A stretch of DNA of 64,000 nucleotides from Exophiala sp. HKRS030 (GCA_023897205.1 JAHWDD010000005.1:620001-684000); one strand, 5' to 3'. Counted from the first letter of the stretch, positions 32,780 through 44,134 are shown. Notes: generated from the letters alone by a model not told the origin. Numbers and translations are program-made.

Positions 32780-33763
32780 CGTGTGTCGTGTTGATTGCCT
32801 CCCTTTGTTTTAAAAATAAAGAAAAAAAATGGAAAGGATACCCCTATTGAAACACACAGAAGAAAAACCAAGTGGTGACTGGCGAACCCCTTGATTTCAA
32901 GGTGTATGGATGATCATGATACGCTGAGTCACAAACCACCGGCGTCGATTTTTCAGTCAAGTTGATATAGTGCAGATTGTGGAGCACGTCGACGCCCGGA
33001 TTGCACTGGTAAGTACGGAGTAAGTAACTGAATACCCTGTCAAGTGGTTGCTTTTGAACAACCATGTCATTTCCCTTCTTTCTCGCCGCTCCGGTTCAGG
33101 CCCGGTCTTGGGCAGACCGGCCACTCGGCTCGGACGATGATTGGTCATTGCGGTGACAACATTGCTTTTCCTCGACCGGTCTTCAAGGATCACTGCTGAT
33201 CCTACGGTAGGTCCAGGTTCAAGCATGTAACATGTCCTTTAACGCCGACACGGAGTTAAAGGCCAACTTGGATCTCCTTTTTGGCATATTTTGAGGCTGA
33301 GAAAAAAGATTTGACAGACCCTGACCCCATCATTTATTGTCTCCCCTCGCCTTACTACCTCCGAACCATTCGGTACCTACATGCTGCAAATTACGTCCTG
33401 ATACAAGACGAGATTCAGTCTTTCGTCGGCATCGCTCGGTACACGTTGCACGCCCGGCACACGCCGTACAAACCGATCTACCTCAAAAATCTTATCAATC
33501 CAAAGTCCGGTCGACGGGCCCAAAGGGTTTCGCCTGCAACTCAGCGTCGCCATCAAAGGGGAAGTCAATTCAACAAGTCGTTCCGAAGTTTGAAGTTATA
33601 AAACTGCGTCCTGTTACGGTCACGTTTACGCAATCACCCCATCCTCGGCCACCAAGCTGTCGAGCACACGTACATTCATACACACACCCAATCATAACGC
33701 CGCACTGTTCGAGTCTCGTTGTTCGACTTGTGCCGACCAAGAACGAACAAGGCCCCCCCCAAA
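32780..33763. promoter_or_regulatory. Divergent spacer, DHA1 transporter / PEBP protein
   Basis: 984 bp between divergent start codons, serving both promoters. TACGGAGTA occurs at 33014-33022. A run of eight C bases sits 4-11 nt upstream of the PEBP start codon. No gene is supported. Confidence 0.45.
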
Positions 33764-34432
33764 ATGTTCCCCTTCAATTACCTCGAATACTTCCTCGGTC
33801 GTCTCTTGTCTTCCAACCGAGGTCGAGACTCCAAATTATGGATCAACGACAGGTCCTTGTTTGAAGAAGGGATTCCACAAAACATCACGGTGACCTGTCC
33901 AGAAATAGGACCTTCCAATTCCGTGATGCCCGTGGAGTACAGTGCGTACGGAACATCGAGATTTCCGACACTCACCTGGAACATCGACACGTCCAGCACC
34001 GGGGCGTCGAACGGAATCGAGAATCGAATCAAGGAATACGTTATCCTGGTCGAAGACCCCGACGCCCCTCTGCCTCTGGTGCCGAATCACGGGTTGTTCT
34101 ATGCCATCCCGGCCACGAAGACTACCGTCACGGCGGACGATGTTGTACTCGACACAAAACCAGCGGTGACAGCATCGGTGGAAGGAGCAAAATATCTACG
34201 TGGTGGGTTCAGATTGGGTAAGAACCTACGTGGGACAATCTACGCGGGTCCCCGACCTCCTCTGGGGCACGGCCCTCACAGGTATTTCTACCAGGTCATC
34301 GCACTCGACCAAGCCCTCGACGTGGACGAGATGAAGCCAGTGGCCACAAAGGCCGAATTGGAGGTCGCCATCAAGGGCAAAATAGTCGGGTACGGTGTCT
34401 GGATTGGCGTTTTTGAGAGAAAATGGGAGTGA
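33764..34432 (+). CDS. PEBP-like protein (YbhB/YbcL, Raf kinase inhibitor-like family)
   Basis: Small globular protein of the phosphatidylethanolamine-binding fold; bacterial members are of uncertain role, and fungal relatives are proposed lipid or protease-inhibitor proteins. Single exon, 222 aa. The two fold signatures are EYVILVEDPDAPLP and, in the second half, GPRPPLGHGPHRYFYQV, which form the anion-binding pocket. There is no signal peptide, so it is probably cytosolic. The open frame extends upstream only through a TTG; the ATG at 33764 is the first and is preceded by A-rich DNA, favourable for initiation. Biological role not known. Confidence 0.9.
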   Translation: MFPFNYLEYFLGRLLSSNRGRDSKLWINDRSLFEEGIPQNITVTCPEIGPSNSVMPVEYSAYGTSRFPTLTWNIDTSSTGASNGIENRIKEYVILVEDPDAPLPLVPNHGLFYAIPATKTTVTADDVVLDTKPAVTASVEGAKYLRGGFRLGKNLRGTIYAGPRPPLGHGPHRYFYQVIALDQALDVDEMKPVATKAELEVAIKGKIVGYGVWIGVFERKWE

Positions 34433-34884
34433 GGTACATATGCTGCCACAGACATGAAATGTTCAATGGAGCCTACCTAATTAAATCATAAATATGCCGT
34501 TGACCAAGGAGAGGGTGCAGACGAGAGTCATCAGCAGGAAAAAGAAATCGTCCTTTTTCTCTCATTTAATGATTTCGTTGTATCTCAGTTCTGAATAATT
34601 CCGAAATACCACCATTCAACAGACTCGTCACCATGTGTGCCAGCGCTGCGCTGCTCTGCCCGGGGGCCCTATCCTTGTTCGTCTTCATGCTTCATAGGTC
34701 ACGAAGTTGCTTGCAGAGATCAATCAATGTCTGGCAGGTTTCGAAGCTCGGGCATCTCGCAGCACGCTCATCATAAGTCCATAACCATACCAATCCAAAC
34801 TAATAGTACAATTCACAGCATCTGAGAGATGAGAATCCGACACCTTTTCCTTGGTGTGCGTGTTGGAGATAAACAGGAAATTTT
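34433..34884. other. Convergent 3' spacer
   Basis: 452 bp between the PEBP stop and the 3' end of the Zn2Cys6 regulator. No gene or repeat is seen. Confidence 0.5.
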
Positions 34885-37367
34885 TCAAACACCTGCAAGC
34901 GAATCATCGGCCCAAAACGTTGAAAAGATATCTTCACCAGAAGGCCATCCAAACTCCGCCAACATCGGATCATCCATAAAACTAGCATAGTCAGGCTTCA
35001 ATGAGGCACCACTGCCCATCGGCGCTGCGTACAAGGTACTTCCTCCGTTCGGCGTTGTGTTATTCTCGGTCGCAGTGGGAGCAAGGCCTAAAATACATTG
35101 ATTTTCGTTAGCTGGGACATATTCATGCAAGGGGAAAGAAGAGATCATGTCATGACAGTGTCACAAATCAGAAGCCACAGCGAGGGGCAGTCCGTACTAC
35201 CTCGATTATTATCCCCGATCGGCGGTGGATAAACACCCATGAATGCACCGAATTCTTCTCGCCACCAAACAATTCCGTCCAGGAGGACACTACCGACCAG
35301 ACGACTTCGGACGCGTAGCGACACCATCTCTGTACCATCTGGTTTGTGAAAGACTCTATCACTGTTCCACAGTTGAGTTAATGCGACTCCATTCCGAGCG
35401 GGGATATCGTCGTTCTGTAATGAAAGTCGCTTGTGCAGACTAATACCGACAAAGAGCGCAGATCGAGCCCTATCGACGTTGATGTAGCGTGAAAAGGAGG
35501 TTTTGAGAAGGCGTAGGAGAATATGGCATGGCCACATGAGACCATAGTAGAAGGTGATTGGAGCAGCAGGAAGGGAGATTTGTCCGGTCTTGTCGAGGGT
35601 GTCGAAACTTTCAATCACTTGGCAGCACGTAACACAGAGGTCGTAGAGGGAGGTGGGATCCTGCGCCGAAGGGGATTTGTAGAGGTTGTATGCTTGGATA
35701 CTTTGTGTTGCGAGGTGGACGTAGAGTCGATCCAAATCTATCAAGTTGAAAAAGCCATTAGTGCTGTGTATATCTGGACGAATGATCTTCAACTACTTGC
35801 CTGATGCATACTCGAGACCGACACTGGCGATCTGAGCTTGAAATACGCCCAGTAAAGTGTCCAACGAACGTTCCTGGTCGGCGGACATGGTCCGCACACC
35901 ATTTTGTGACACCGCGATTGAGCATCTCGTCACTACATCTTGAAGTTTGAGCTCGAATTTGAGTCTTGGAGTCATGTCTTGAAAGAGTGCTCGTTTTTGT
36001 TCTTGGTCATGGGGGGTGTCGAGGATTGGCGTTGCCGGCATGCCCTTACCCAAGCACGCACTGTGTACCATGTCATTAGATCTCTCTTTCCAAGGAAGTA
36101 GCCCGATAGCAAGAATGCGACTTACCGCTGATATATGAGCATACAATATCCCCAAGTCGCTGCTCTCTTCTTTGTTTCCTCTTCGCTTAGCTTGAGGCGA
36201 ACTTTGCTGAATTCCTGACCAGATGAGGGTAGGTGCAAGCCAAGCTGCATGGCCATGTGCAACAGGGCAGCGCTCATAGGGAAGACCATGTCTTGTCCAG
36301 TGTTGGATTTGGGAAACGGCCAGTACAAGAGAATCATCCAGGCTTGAACCATAGGTAGAGAGATATTCCCATTGACGGAGAGAAGAGCCATGGCTTTGAT
36401 TTTCGAGGGTAGGACACCGAGTAAGGTAGGATTATTAGAATATGTCCGGCAGCCGACTCCGACGATAACCCAGAAGAGGACAGGTGAAAGAGCGTAGCAT
36501 GCGTTGGGAGTCATTGAAGGATCGAGGATAGGCATGAGATTTGCATAGTCCCGGAAGTATCTGTAGAATATGAATCAGTATTTGACGAAATGACACCGCG
36601 GGATAAGACCGGTCAGAGGCTTCTCGTCGAGTAGCGCTTTACACCATGATCTGTATCAGGACTCACATCCGGAATGTCGCATCAATATCTCTAGCGTCAA
36701 CTGTCTGCCCTTCGAGGACCCTGGATAGCGTGGGCAAACCTGCCTGATCGTGTGGTATACTTTCCGGCGTCTGGAGAGTTTCGGCAGCCTGAGAGAACGA
36801 GCGGTAAGAGACTGGAGCGATATTCGCGTCTCTGAAAAAAGGAGCAACTGAAGCAAGTCGACTCTCATTGTCGGCGTTTCGAGTACCATTGGTGTCGACC
36901 GCATTCCACGTTGGTTCTGAGAGGGCGGAAGAATCGCGTCGGCCCGATGAATTGAGTCTCTCCTGTAGTTCATCGGTGCGCGATTCAAGTTCGGATATTC
37001 GCTTGCGTTTGTGCTCCCGTTTGAAAGGCTCGGACACAGTGCATTTCCGATTCATCTTGCGGCATCGTGAGCAAGGATTGTCTGGGTCGAGATAGGCATC
37101 GCATTTGGCCTAGACAAATAAAGGTCAGCTTGAGTTTGCACACACAGAGGGGGATGAAAGCCTCAAGACCTGCCAGGCAGCGGTCGGAGCGCGAAATGAC
37201 AGTTTGTTGCTGATCAAGTATCGAACCAGGGAGCCATCTCTTAAGTGGAAAGCCAGTTCGGGGGAAAAACTAGCACATGAAGACCAGAGGGAAGTCTGCT
37301 TGACGCGAACTCACCTTTTGCTGTCGACATTCAGTACATGCTCGCTTGGCCAGTTTGATTTCTCCCC
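34885..37367 (-). CDS. Zn2Cys6 transcription factor with fungal-specific regulatory domain
   Basis: Nuclear DNA-binding regulator. The Zn2Cys6 cluster is assembled across a 205-bp intron (37110-37314) with spacing C-x2-C-x6-C-x9-C-x2-C-x6-C, followed by a basic linker and a coiled coil (KRISELESRTDELQERL). Later exons, 37109-36667, 36560-36126, 36060-35801, 35737-35201 and 35087-34885, give 626 codons including the stop, and contain the fungal-specific middle-homology region (LLHMAMQLGLHLPSS). The intron at 35738-35800 has a GC donor (GCAAGT). The C-terminus is acidic and aromatic (FGWPSGEDIFSTFW), suited to an activation domain. The start codon was not found: the zinc-cluster exon is visible up to about 37367, and the real start must lie in a further upstream exon. 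Targets are unknown. Confidence 0.85.
35738..35800 (-). other. GC-AG intron in the Zn2Cys6 regulator
   Basis: The 63-bp intron begins GCAAGT after exon end TCAG and ends TTGATAG. Joining the exons gives EYAS-DLDRLYVHL in frame. The nearest GT donor would shift the frame. Confidence 0.7.
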
Positions 37368-37988
37368 TACAACCTGTATCAGCTATCACCCACGGACGAG
37401 AAGTTGACCCGGAACACCAACTGAGGAGTTGTGGACGTGCTCATCTTCGGAATCTTTTGAGCTGAATGAGGATGGGATCAGTGGCGCGTTTTTTGAGGTT
37501 CTACTTATGGAAATTGGCTTCTTTCTGAGCAAACACTCTCCGACAAGGCGACAAAGAAATGGCTTGGGAGACAGCGTATAGCTTGAGTTATACAAACCGA
37601 CTTTCGGCCTAGTGACGGAGAACCACAGAGTAGGAGATTTGGGTGTAAATACCGAAGTTGATGGGGCTGGGAACGGCACATTCGGGCAAGACGGGAAGAA
37701 GCAGTGACAGTGACACAAAGTTGTACAGCATTAAATTGACGGGCCTCTTTCCTCCTTGCCTACGGAGTGGAAAAACGTGGTTCCGATGACCCGATTCTTC
37801 GCTCGACACCGAGTACAACACATTTCATTTAATCATTATTGAGACAAAAGATAGCCATAATCATATGCTTCGCAAGTTTGACCGAGGCCAGTCTGCCAAA
37901 TATGATGCATATCAAATCCCCCGAGGCAATTCAGTCCCCTGCTTCCTTTCGCCAAGAGCCATACCACTCACTCGTAATCTTACACACT
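37368..37988. other. Spacer upstream of the Zn2Cys6 regulator
   Basis: 621 bp that must include the missing first exon and promoter of the Zn2Cys6 gene, and the 3' end of the next minus-strand gene. An ATG at 37444 heads a short frame but could not be joined in phase with a good donor. TACGGAGTG occurs at 37761. Confidence 0.4.
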
Positions 37989-39803
37989 TTACACCATGCT
38001 AGCCAGCTCCCAGCACTGCTTCCACTCGTTTTCCAGCTTGCTGTGGACCAGGAATTTCCCAAGCACGGTACTGACAGATGGCCAATCCTGGTCCACGCCA
38101 GTTGTGAGTTTGGCCAATATCTCGTTCTGTACTTGCTCAAGCCTGCCTCTCCTAGCGGCGTTCGCAGCGATAAACGCCAGCCATATCCAAAGTTCTCGAT
38201 GTCCAGTGGTCTCCAGCTTGTTCGTCTGGAGTATGGAAGCGAGGTCGAAGAGTGTACTTCGGTATACAGCACATCGACATGACCAACCCAGCAGGTTAGC
38301 GTGGTATAGAAAAAGTCCTTTACCAATTGCCCTTTCCAGTGTTTCATGACACGACGAGAGCCTCATGATCCTGGCATTATTTAGACGAGGGTCGAATCTG
38401 GCTAGGAACTCCTCATCATCATCGGTGCGACATGCAGATTGGTCGTCGATACACTTTGTCCATCTAATTGTATCAGCCAGTGTTGAGATAAGTTGGGCCG
38501 AGATTTCCTTTCTCCTGGCTATGTCTCTAAATCCAGGCGTGAGTGCAGCCATCGTTCTTGGTGTTATCTCTGGCATACGCTGTGGCGGACTCTCCATTGC
38601 AGTGATTATGGCCACAGAAGGGCCTCTTGTATGGCTATCCCCGAATAAAAGCAATGCATTGGACTCCGCCCTGATGGTCTGTTCAGCAATGGAAACGACG
38701 ACATGGTAATTGGAAAACATACCAAGAAACAAAAGTCCGCAGCACACCAGCATAGTGCGTTTCGTCAATATTCGGCATGGCCGTTGCCATCCTCCGAAGA
38801 CCCTCCAGATGCGCACGATAAGATTCATACTCCGCGAAAACGTTCTGGAATCGTTAGCTAATCTGTATCCCGTGACTCATTGAGACTTACGTCGATGATC
38901 ATCAGAAATACAGTCGATAACATGACGGCCTCGTCGACCAATCCGGACCCCAGTTTAGCACGAATGCCTGCCAATGCCCGGCCTTTGTGATAGAGAGAAA
39001 CATTACTTAGTCGACTCTGGAAGTTGTGTCCTGCGGCCTTGAAGCTCGTCATCAGAGCAATGATGGATTCGAAGAGTTCGAGATTCTGTAGCGCCGAGTA
39101 GAACACCTCTTTAATAAGCGGATTGTCTCTGGTCTGGTGTCTTAAGCCGGGCTTCTGTCCCGGTGTCCAAGTGTTGAGGTCTTGAAGATGTTAGCAGACA
39201 ACATCCTTGGCGGGATGAAGAGTACTTACACTGTTGTACCGCTGTGACCACGTCCTCTCTTCGAGGATTTCGCAGTGAGTCAATGGGTTCAAAGAAAAGG
39301 TAGTTCGGGTTTTGCGTGAGACCCATATATCCTAGCCGACTCGCTTCCATATTCTTCACGGGTTGAGTGTTACTATCGTCATCTGAGCGATTGCGTTGAT
39401 GGCTTGTGGCTGATAATCTCTTCCGATGTGAGGATGATGTAGGGCGCTCTCTCCTTCCACCTGCACTGGAATGTGATTCTAGAACGCTGCTATGTTCATG
39501 AACAAAAGTTAAACCAGGCGGGGAGAGGCCTTGCTTGTACCCAGGTGAATTGTCCCTGGTGTTTCCGGGCAAAATCTGTGAGTCCTGTTCCGATGCGGAG
39601 GATGTACCCGGTGAGACATCTTGGTGGCCGAACTCGCTGAAGACTTGCTGAGATGTTTTTGTTACTGAAAGGTTCCTTTTTCGCCAGTATGCGACCCGGG
39701 CAGCATGTGCTCTGGCCTCGGAATGTTGCAATTCTTGCAGCCGACGCTTGTTGGGCTTTGGCTTTTCGAATGTTGTCACGTCGTAGTTGACTAGGGTCGC
39801 CAT
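37989..39803 (-). CDS. Fungal transcription-factor-domain protein without zinc cluster
   Basis: Four exons: 39803-39230, 39180-38891, 38844-38723 and 38670-37989, 1668 nt or 555 aa. The last intron uses the acceptor after CATCAG; the nearer AG would create a stop, so the reading FVSW-AESNALLLF decides it. The N-terminus (MATLVNYDVTTFEKPKPNKRR, then SEARAHAARVAYWRKR) is basic and Ser-rich, as in proteins of the fungal-specific transcription factor domain 2 group that lack an obvious Zn2Cys6 motif. The C-terminal 350 residues are helical with conserved-looking segments (SIIALMTSFKAAG, WLAFIAANAARRG). It lies in tandem behind the Zn2Cys6 gene. Family assignment is moderate, and the targets are unknown. 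Confidence 0.72.
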
Positions 39804-41068
39804 AATTCAATTTCAAGGCACAGAATCGAGCAGTCAAGCTAGTCCATGCTGAAAGAGCCTGACAACAAGCGATGTAACTGTAGGTCGAAATTCGTCCGGT
39901 CCAGGGTGAGTAAATGTTCAGACAATCACACAGGCTCGCACGGTTACTTTTGATCAGCGAGTCCGGCGACTTGACCTGAGGCCCAAGGCTCAATCAGTCG
40001 CTCTCACAGGCCTACACAGCAAATGAATCCTTCTGTAACAAGACGAACGAGACTTGCTGAGTCAGAGGCTGGGCTGTGCAGTTGGCTCAGGCGACGGACA
40101 GCTAAGATCAAACGAAGAGTTGCAATTTCTGGAATTGACAATCAAGATTTTGCGAGAAAGTCGTCCTGGTACGTGTTCTTGTCGGACAATTCAGCAATGA
40201 AATATACATATAGAAAGTTATTGTCGGAATCCGAGTAGGACCGAGGCATGCGTGACAATCAAAGTCCTTCTCTACAACTTCTTGGCATCGGAATCCATGC
40301 TGCTTTGTATCAATCACACGTTCATGGCAGGAGAAATTGGCGATATCGGGTAAGGTAAGGACTGGCGCTCTTCCTCTGATCAGCCCATGGCTCACTAGCT
40401 TTGCAACGAGTAAGCAAACCTGGTCGGTTATACCCATAATGGACTGGCGAGGAGACATTAGGTAAGCCCTAAGAACACTCGAGGCATTTCTATAGCCCAA
40501 TGAAATGAACTTCAGGTTTCGAGAGGCTGTGCTTTTGCTGGCGACGAGGGTACTGATTTGATGCTAGAAGGCATTGAACAAGCATCGAGATAATGATACT
40601 GACCCGGACTCTGCAAGGCTGCGTGGTGATGCATGCACATACAGTATCGTAAGAAGGACGAATCCATTGCGAGGGTCGTGGCATTGTCTGGTCTTCCAGC
40701 AAGATTCATCCTCTGCATCTCGCGGGATACGCACAAGACCCGTACCGAGAAAAATTTGGAGCTTTCGACTTCTAGAGCGAGTAAAGAGTAGTATAAACTT
40801 GAGAAGTGTGTGATGGTAATCGTTCTGTAGGTCAATGGTGTGTATACGGAGTATCGTTCAGGTCTTTGTGGCCTTATCGATAACGGACCTCGGCGATTCT
40901 TCTCGCCGATTGTTCACGAACTTTTTTTTCCTGCGCAAACGAAAGTCTCATAGAAACTCGCTTTACAGATTCCATGCGCTGCACAATCCACACAATGGAC
41001 ATTACAGTTCTTCGTGAATGTCTGTAATACTATGAGCTACTCCAAGACCCTCTGTCGCTTCTAACACA
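39804..41068. promoter_or_regulatory. Divergent spacer, regulator / UTP4
   Basis: 1.27 kb between divergent starts. TACGGAGTA occurs at 40845-40853, about 220 bp before the UTP4 ATG. GCCCTAAG occurs at 40466-40473. Two short ORFs precede UTP4 (separate entry). No other gene is supported. Confidence 0.45.
40995..41064 (+). promoter_or_regulatory. Two tandem upstream ORFs in the putative UTP4 leader
   Basis: uORF1 at 40995-41027 encodes MDITVLRECL; uORF2 at 41032-41064 encodes MSYSKTLCRF. Each is ten codons plus stop, they are 4 nt apart, and uORF2 ends 4 nt before the UTP4 ATG. Both would lie in the mRNA leader if transcription starts upstream of about 40990, which is not known. Confidence 0.5.
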
Positions 41069-44000
41069 ATGGATATCCACCGATGCAGATTTGTCCAATA
41101 TCCTGCGGACCCCATTCATGCCCTCGCCTTCTCACATCCTTCCAATACAACAGACAAGACCCCCTCCGACCTACGCTTGGCCCTTGGTCGCGGCAATGGA
41201 GACATTGAGATTTTCAACCCTCAGAATGGCCGTTGGGTGCAGGAAGTAATTTTCAAAGGATCGAAGGACGAAGCAATCGAGCAGCTTGCATGGACGCAGG
41301 ATCTGGTTGTAGAAGATGAGGTCAATCCTCCAAAATATTCACGTGGACCTCTGCGTCTATTCAGTTCTTCCGGATCGAACACAATAACAGAATGGGACAT
41401 AGCCACAGGGTCGCCTAGAAAACAAACAGAAGGAAATTTCGGAGACATTTGGTGTTTTGCCGTTCAACCTCAAATCGAAAACCCTGAAAAGACCAAAGGC
41501 TTGGAGGGCAGTACGCATTCACAATTAATAGCGGCAGGCTGCGCAAATGGCACAATCATTCTGTTCTCTACAGAAGAGGATGACCTTCGCTACCTGAGGC
41601 CGCTGCTGACGCCTCCAGTCAAGAAGCCAAGAGTTGTGAGCATCACATGGCGAGATCGTAACACTGTGGTCGCTGGATACGAAGACAGTACCATTCGTAT
41701 TATTGATGTGCGTACCCGGACGGCCATTCGTCATATGAGTTTAGGGAAGCCGGTCGATGGCGAGCATACAGTTGTTTGGGCGGTCAAGTGTCTCCCGGAC
41801 GGCACAATTTTATCTGGCGATTCAACCGGTGAACTGAAGATCTGGGATGCGAAGAACTTCTCTCTGGTCCAGAGGCTGAAGTCTCACACGCATGACATTG
41901 TTGATTTGGCTACGAATGTGGACGGGAATGTGATATTTTCCTTTGGCGTAGACAGAAGGACTGTCAGCTATAGGCCAGTCGCTTCTCCCACAGGTGGCAA
42001 GAAGACAAGATGGGCCGAGATCTCTCACCAAAGATACCATCGCCACGATGTGAAATGTGCTACAACATTCGAGAGCAAGGACTTGAGTATCCTGATATCC
42101 GGCGGGATGGACTGTAAACCTGTTGTGGTCCCTATCAGAAAATTGCAGACGGAGTCACATCGCAAACTTTCACCACTACCTCAGAGACCTCTGATTTCAG
42201 CTTCGCCGAGTGCAAGATTGTTCATCTCGTGGTGGAATCGTGAGATTGTGGTTTACCGAGTACGCGCGCAGGGCAATCCGTCTGAGAAGGTCGACTTTGA
42301 TGATACCACAGGCTCGTCATACGAGATTTTGGCAACAATGATTGTACAAGGCGACGAAAACCTTCAAGATGCACAACTTTCTGCGGATGGTCATTTCATC
42401 ATTGCAGCCACGATAAACAGTGTCAAGCTGTTCCAACTACGGCAGACTTTTTCAGGAGGTAGACCATGTGTGCGCACAAGACCGATCGATTTACCCCCAG
42501 CTCTTGTCCGGTTGGGAGCCAGGAGGGTCGGATTTAGTCCTGATGGGAAATGGATCTTTACCATCCGCAAGGACAACACAGTCGCACTCAACAAAGTCGT
42601 CTCAGCAGACGACTCTACAGGAAAACCCACTATCCACCCGAAGACTGTCAAGCTCTACCGGGCACCACGGAAGTCAGCACATTCTGCATTGGGCGGCTAT
42701 ACACAATCCATCAATCACGTCGCGATGTCTGGGGATAGCCGCGTCCTAGCGGTATCGGACGTCTCGGGTGCCATCGACACGTGGGTGCTTGAAGGTCATG
42801 AAGACCTATTCTACGTCGAGGACGACAAGTCGGACAGTTCATCAGACTCATCTTCGGACTCATCGGGTGACGATGATGAAGACGACTCTCCGGTCGTTCA
42901 CGCCCAAAAGTGGATTCGCACCCCGTCCGGTTCCCAGCTACCAAAACTCGACTCTTCTATCCTAGCTCTCACATTCAGGCCATCATCTCGTTCGTCTCTC
43001 TCTGTGTCGACCGACGGTAATCGCGGCCTTCACGCGACACGTCATACGGCTCACCCTGTCGCTCACAGGCTGCCTACTTCGAACGAAATGCTCTTCGCCG
43101 TCACTGCGAGGCACCAACTGGTAGAATTTGACGTGATGAGCTGTAGACTCAGCGACTGGTCTCGACGCAATCCATCACGATTCCTCCCACAAGCGTTCAA
43201 GTCTCTCAACCCTCCCGTGATTGGGTGTTTCTGGGATTGCACCGACCGCGTCAACAAAGGCGAACGACTGTGGCTCTATGGTTCCAATTGGATGTTCATG
43301 CTCGACGTGTCCCAGGACCTGCCTCAGGACAAGGGGGCCAGGGCTGAGAAGATCGGCACTTTGGGGAGGTATAATGTGCTCGATCCTGCCTCGCCGCATC
43401 CGCATCCGGATGGCAAACGACCGCGCGCGGGCCTGTTGGAGATTTTCGGCAACGGTGGCGGTGCTCAAAAGAAGCGGAAGCGCAACACTGGTGCCGGAAG
43501 GGCCCTGTCGGCGCGGCAAAGGGCAAGTGGGATTGGCAGGGCCATGCTCAAGTACACGGGTCCAGCTGCGGACCACGACGGCGTTGATGTGATTGACATG
43601 GACCTTGACCCGAACCTTGATGGGGACGACGATGTGGACGTGGACACGGACGAGGACGGTGATGACGCTCTCGCGACGATGCGTCGTGGAAAGGAAGGGA
43701 ACGGTGATGAGCGGCGACTGAATGGCACAGATGGAGATCAAGAGGGAGATGGAGATGCGAGTGAAAAGACACTGACAACGAAGACGATGCACAAACCTCG
43801 ACCACTACACTGGAAGACGTACGAGTACGGCGATATTTTGGGCGTCGGGGTCATTGGGCCTACCAGTATCACTACCACCACGACGCCCGTAGTGTCGTCC
43901 GCACCAGAGCCGGAGCCGGAGCCAGAGACGAAGCCGGTGTCGACGACAAACGGCGTGTCCGATGGTGCCGACGGAAACGTCAATGGGGTGGTCGAGCAAC

Positions 44001-44134
44001 AGACGACGGAACAAAACCAAAATCAGGGTCATGATCAGAACCTCGAGATCGTCGTCGTCGAAAGGGACGTTTATGATATGATCGGCAAAAGTCCATACGG
44101 GAGGATCGACACGGGCCAAGATTGGGAGACTTGA
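41069..44134 (+). CDS. UTP4: UTP4 (cirhin-like) WD40 protein of the small-subunit processome
   Basis: Nucleolar WD40 protein of the t-UTP/UtpA subcomplex, needed for pre-18S rRNA processing. Single exon, 1021 aa, longer than yeast Utp4 (about 776). The start MDIHRCRFVQYPADPIHALAFS is the conserved family N-terminus. Two WD40 propellers follow, with visible blades such as GSNTITEWDIATG, GYEDSTIRIIDVRT, GDSTGELKIWDAKN and SGDSRVLAVSDVSGAIDTW. Between the propeller parts lies an acidic Ser/Asp insert at about residues 584-607. The C-terminal part adds a second acidic run (about 839-869) and a Glu-Pro repeat (about 946-957), which are fungal low-complexity extensions. The final segment (YDMIGKSPYGRIDTGQDWET) looks ordered again. 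Confidence 0.92.
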   Translation: MDIHRCRFVQYPADPIHALAFSHPSNTTDKTPSDLRLALGRGNGDIEIFNPQNGRWVQEVIFKGSKDEAIEQLAWTQDLVVEDEVNPPKYSRGPLRLFSSSGSNTITEWDIATGSPRKQTEGNFGDIWCFAVQPQIENPEKTKGLEGSTHSQLIAAGCANGTIILFSTEEDDLRYLRPLLTPPVKKPRVVSITWRDRNTVVAGYEDSTIRIIDVRTRTAIRHMSLGKPVDGEHTVVWAVKCLPDGTILSGDSTGELKIWDAKNFSLVQRLKSHTHDIVDLATNVDGNVIFSFGVDRRTVSYRPVASPTGGKKTRWAEISHQRYHRHDVKCATTFESKDLSILISGGMDCKPVVVPIRKLQTESHRKLSPLPQRPLISASPSARLFISWWNREIVVYRVRAQGNPSEKVDFDDTTGSSYEILATMIVQGDENLQDAQLSADGHFIIAATINSVKLFQLRQTFSGGRPCVRTRPIDLPPALVRLGARRVGFSPDGKWIFTIRKDNTVALNKVVSADDSTGKPTIHPKTVKLYRAPRKSAHSALGGYTQSINHVAMSGDSRVLAVSDVSGAIDTWVLEGHEDLFYVEDDKSDSSSDSSSDSSGDDDEDDSPVVHAQKWIRTPSGSQLPKLDSSILALTFRPSSRSSLSVSTDGNRGLHATRHTAHPVAHRLPTSNEMLFAVTARHQLVEFDVMSCRLSDWSRRNPSRFLPQAFKSLNPPVIGCFWDCTDRVNKGERLWLYGSNWMFMLDVSQDLPQDKGARAEKIGTLGRYNVLDPASPHPHPDGKRPRAGLLEIFGNGGGAQKKRKRNTGAGRALSARQRASGIGRAMLKYTGPAADHDGVDVIDMDLDPNLDGDDDVDVDTDEDGDDALATMRRGKEGNGDERRLNGTDGDQEGDGDASEKTLTTKTMHKPRPLHWKTYEYGDILGVGVIGPTSITTTTTPVVSSAPEPEPEPETKPVSTTNGVSDGADGNVNGVVEQQTTEQNQNQGHDQNLEIVVVERDVYDMIGKSPYGRIDTGQDWET

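Noticed and set aside
38671..38722. Apparent premature stop in the zinc-less regulator
   Set aside because: The stop arises only with the nearer acceptor; the next AG, 12 bases on, restores the frame and a family-like sequence.
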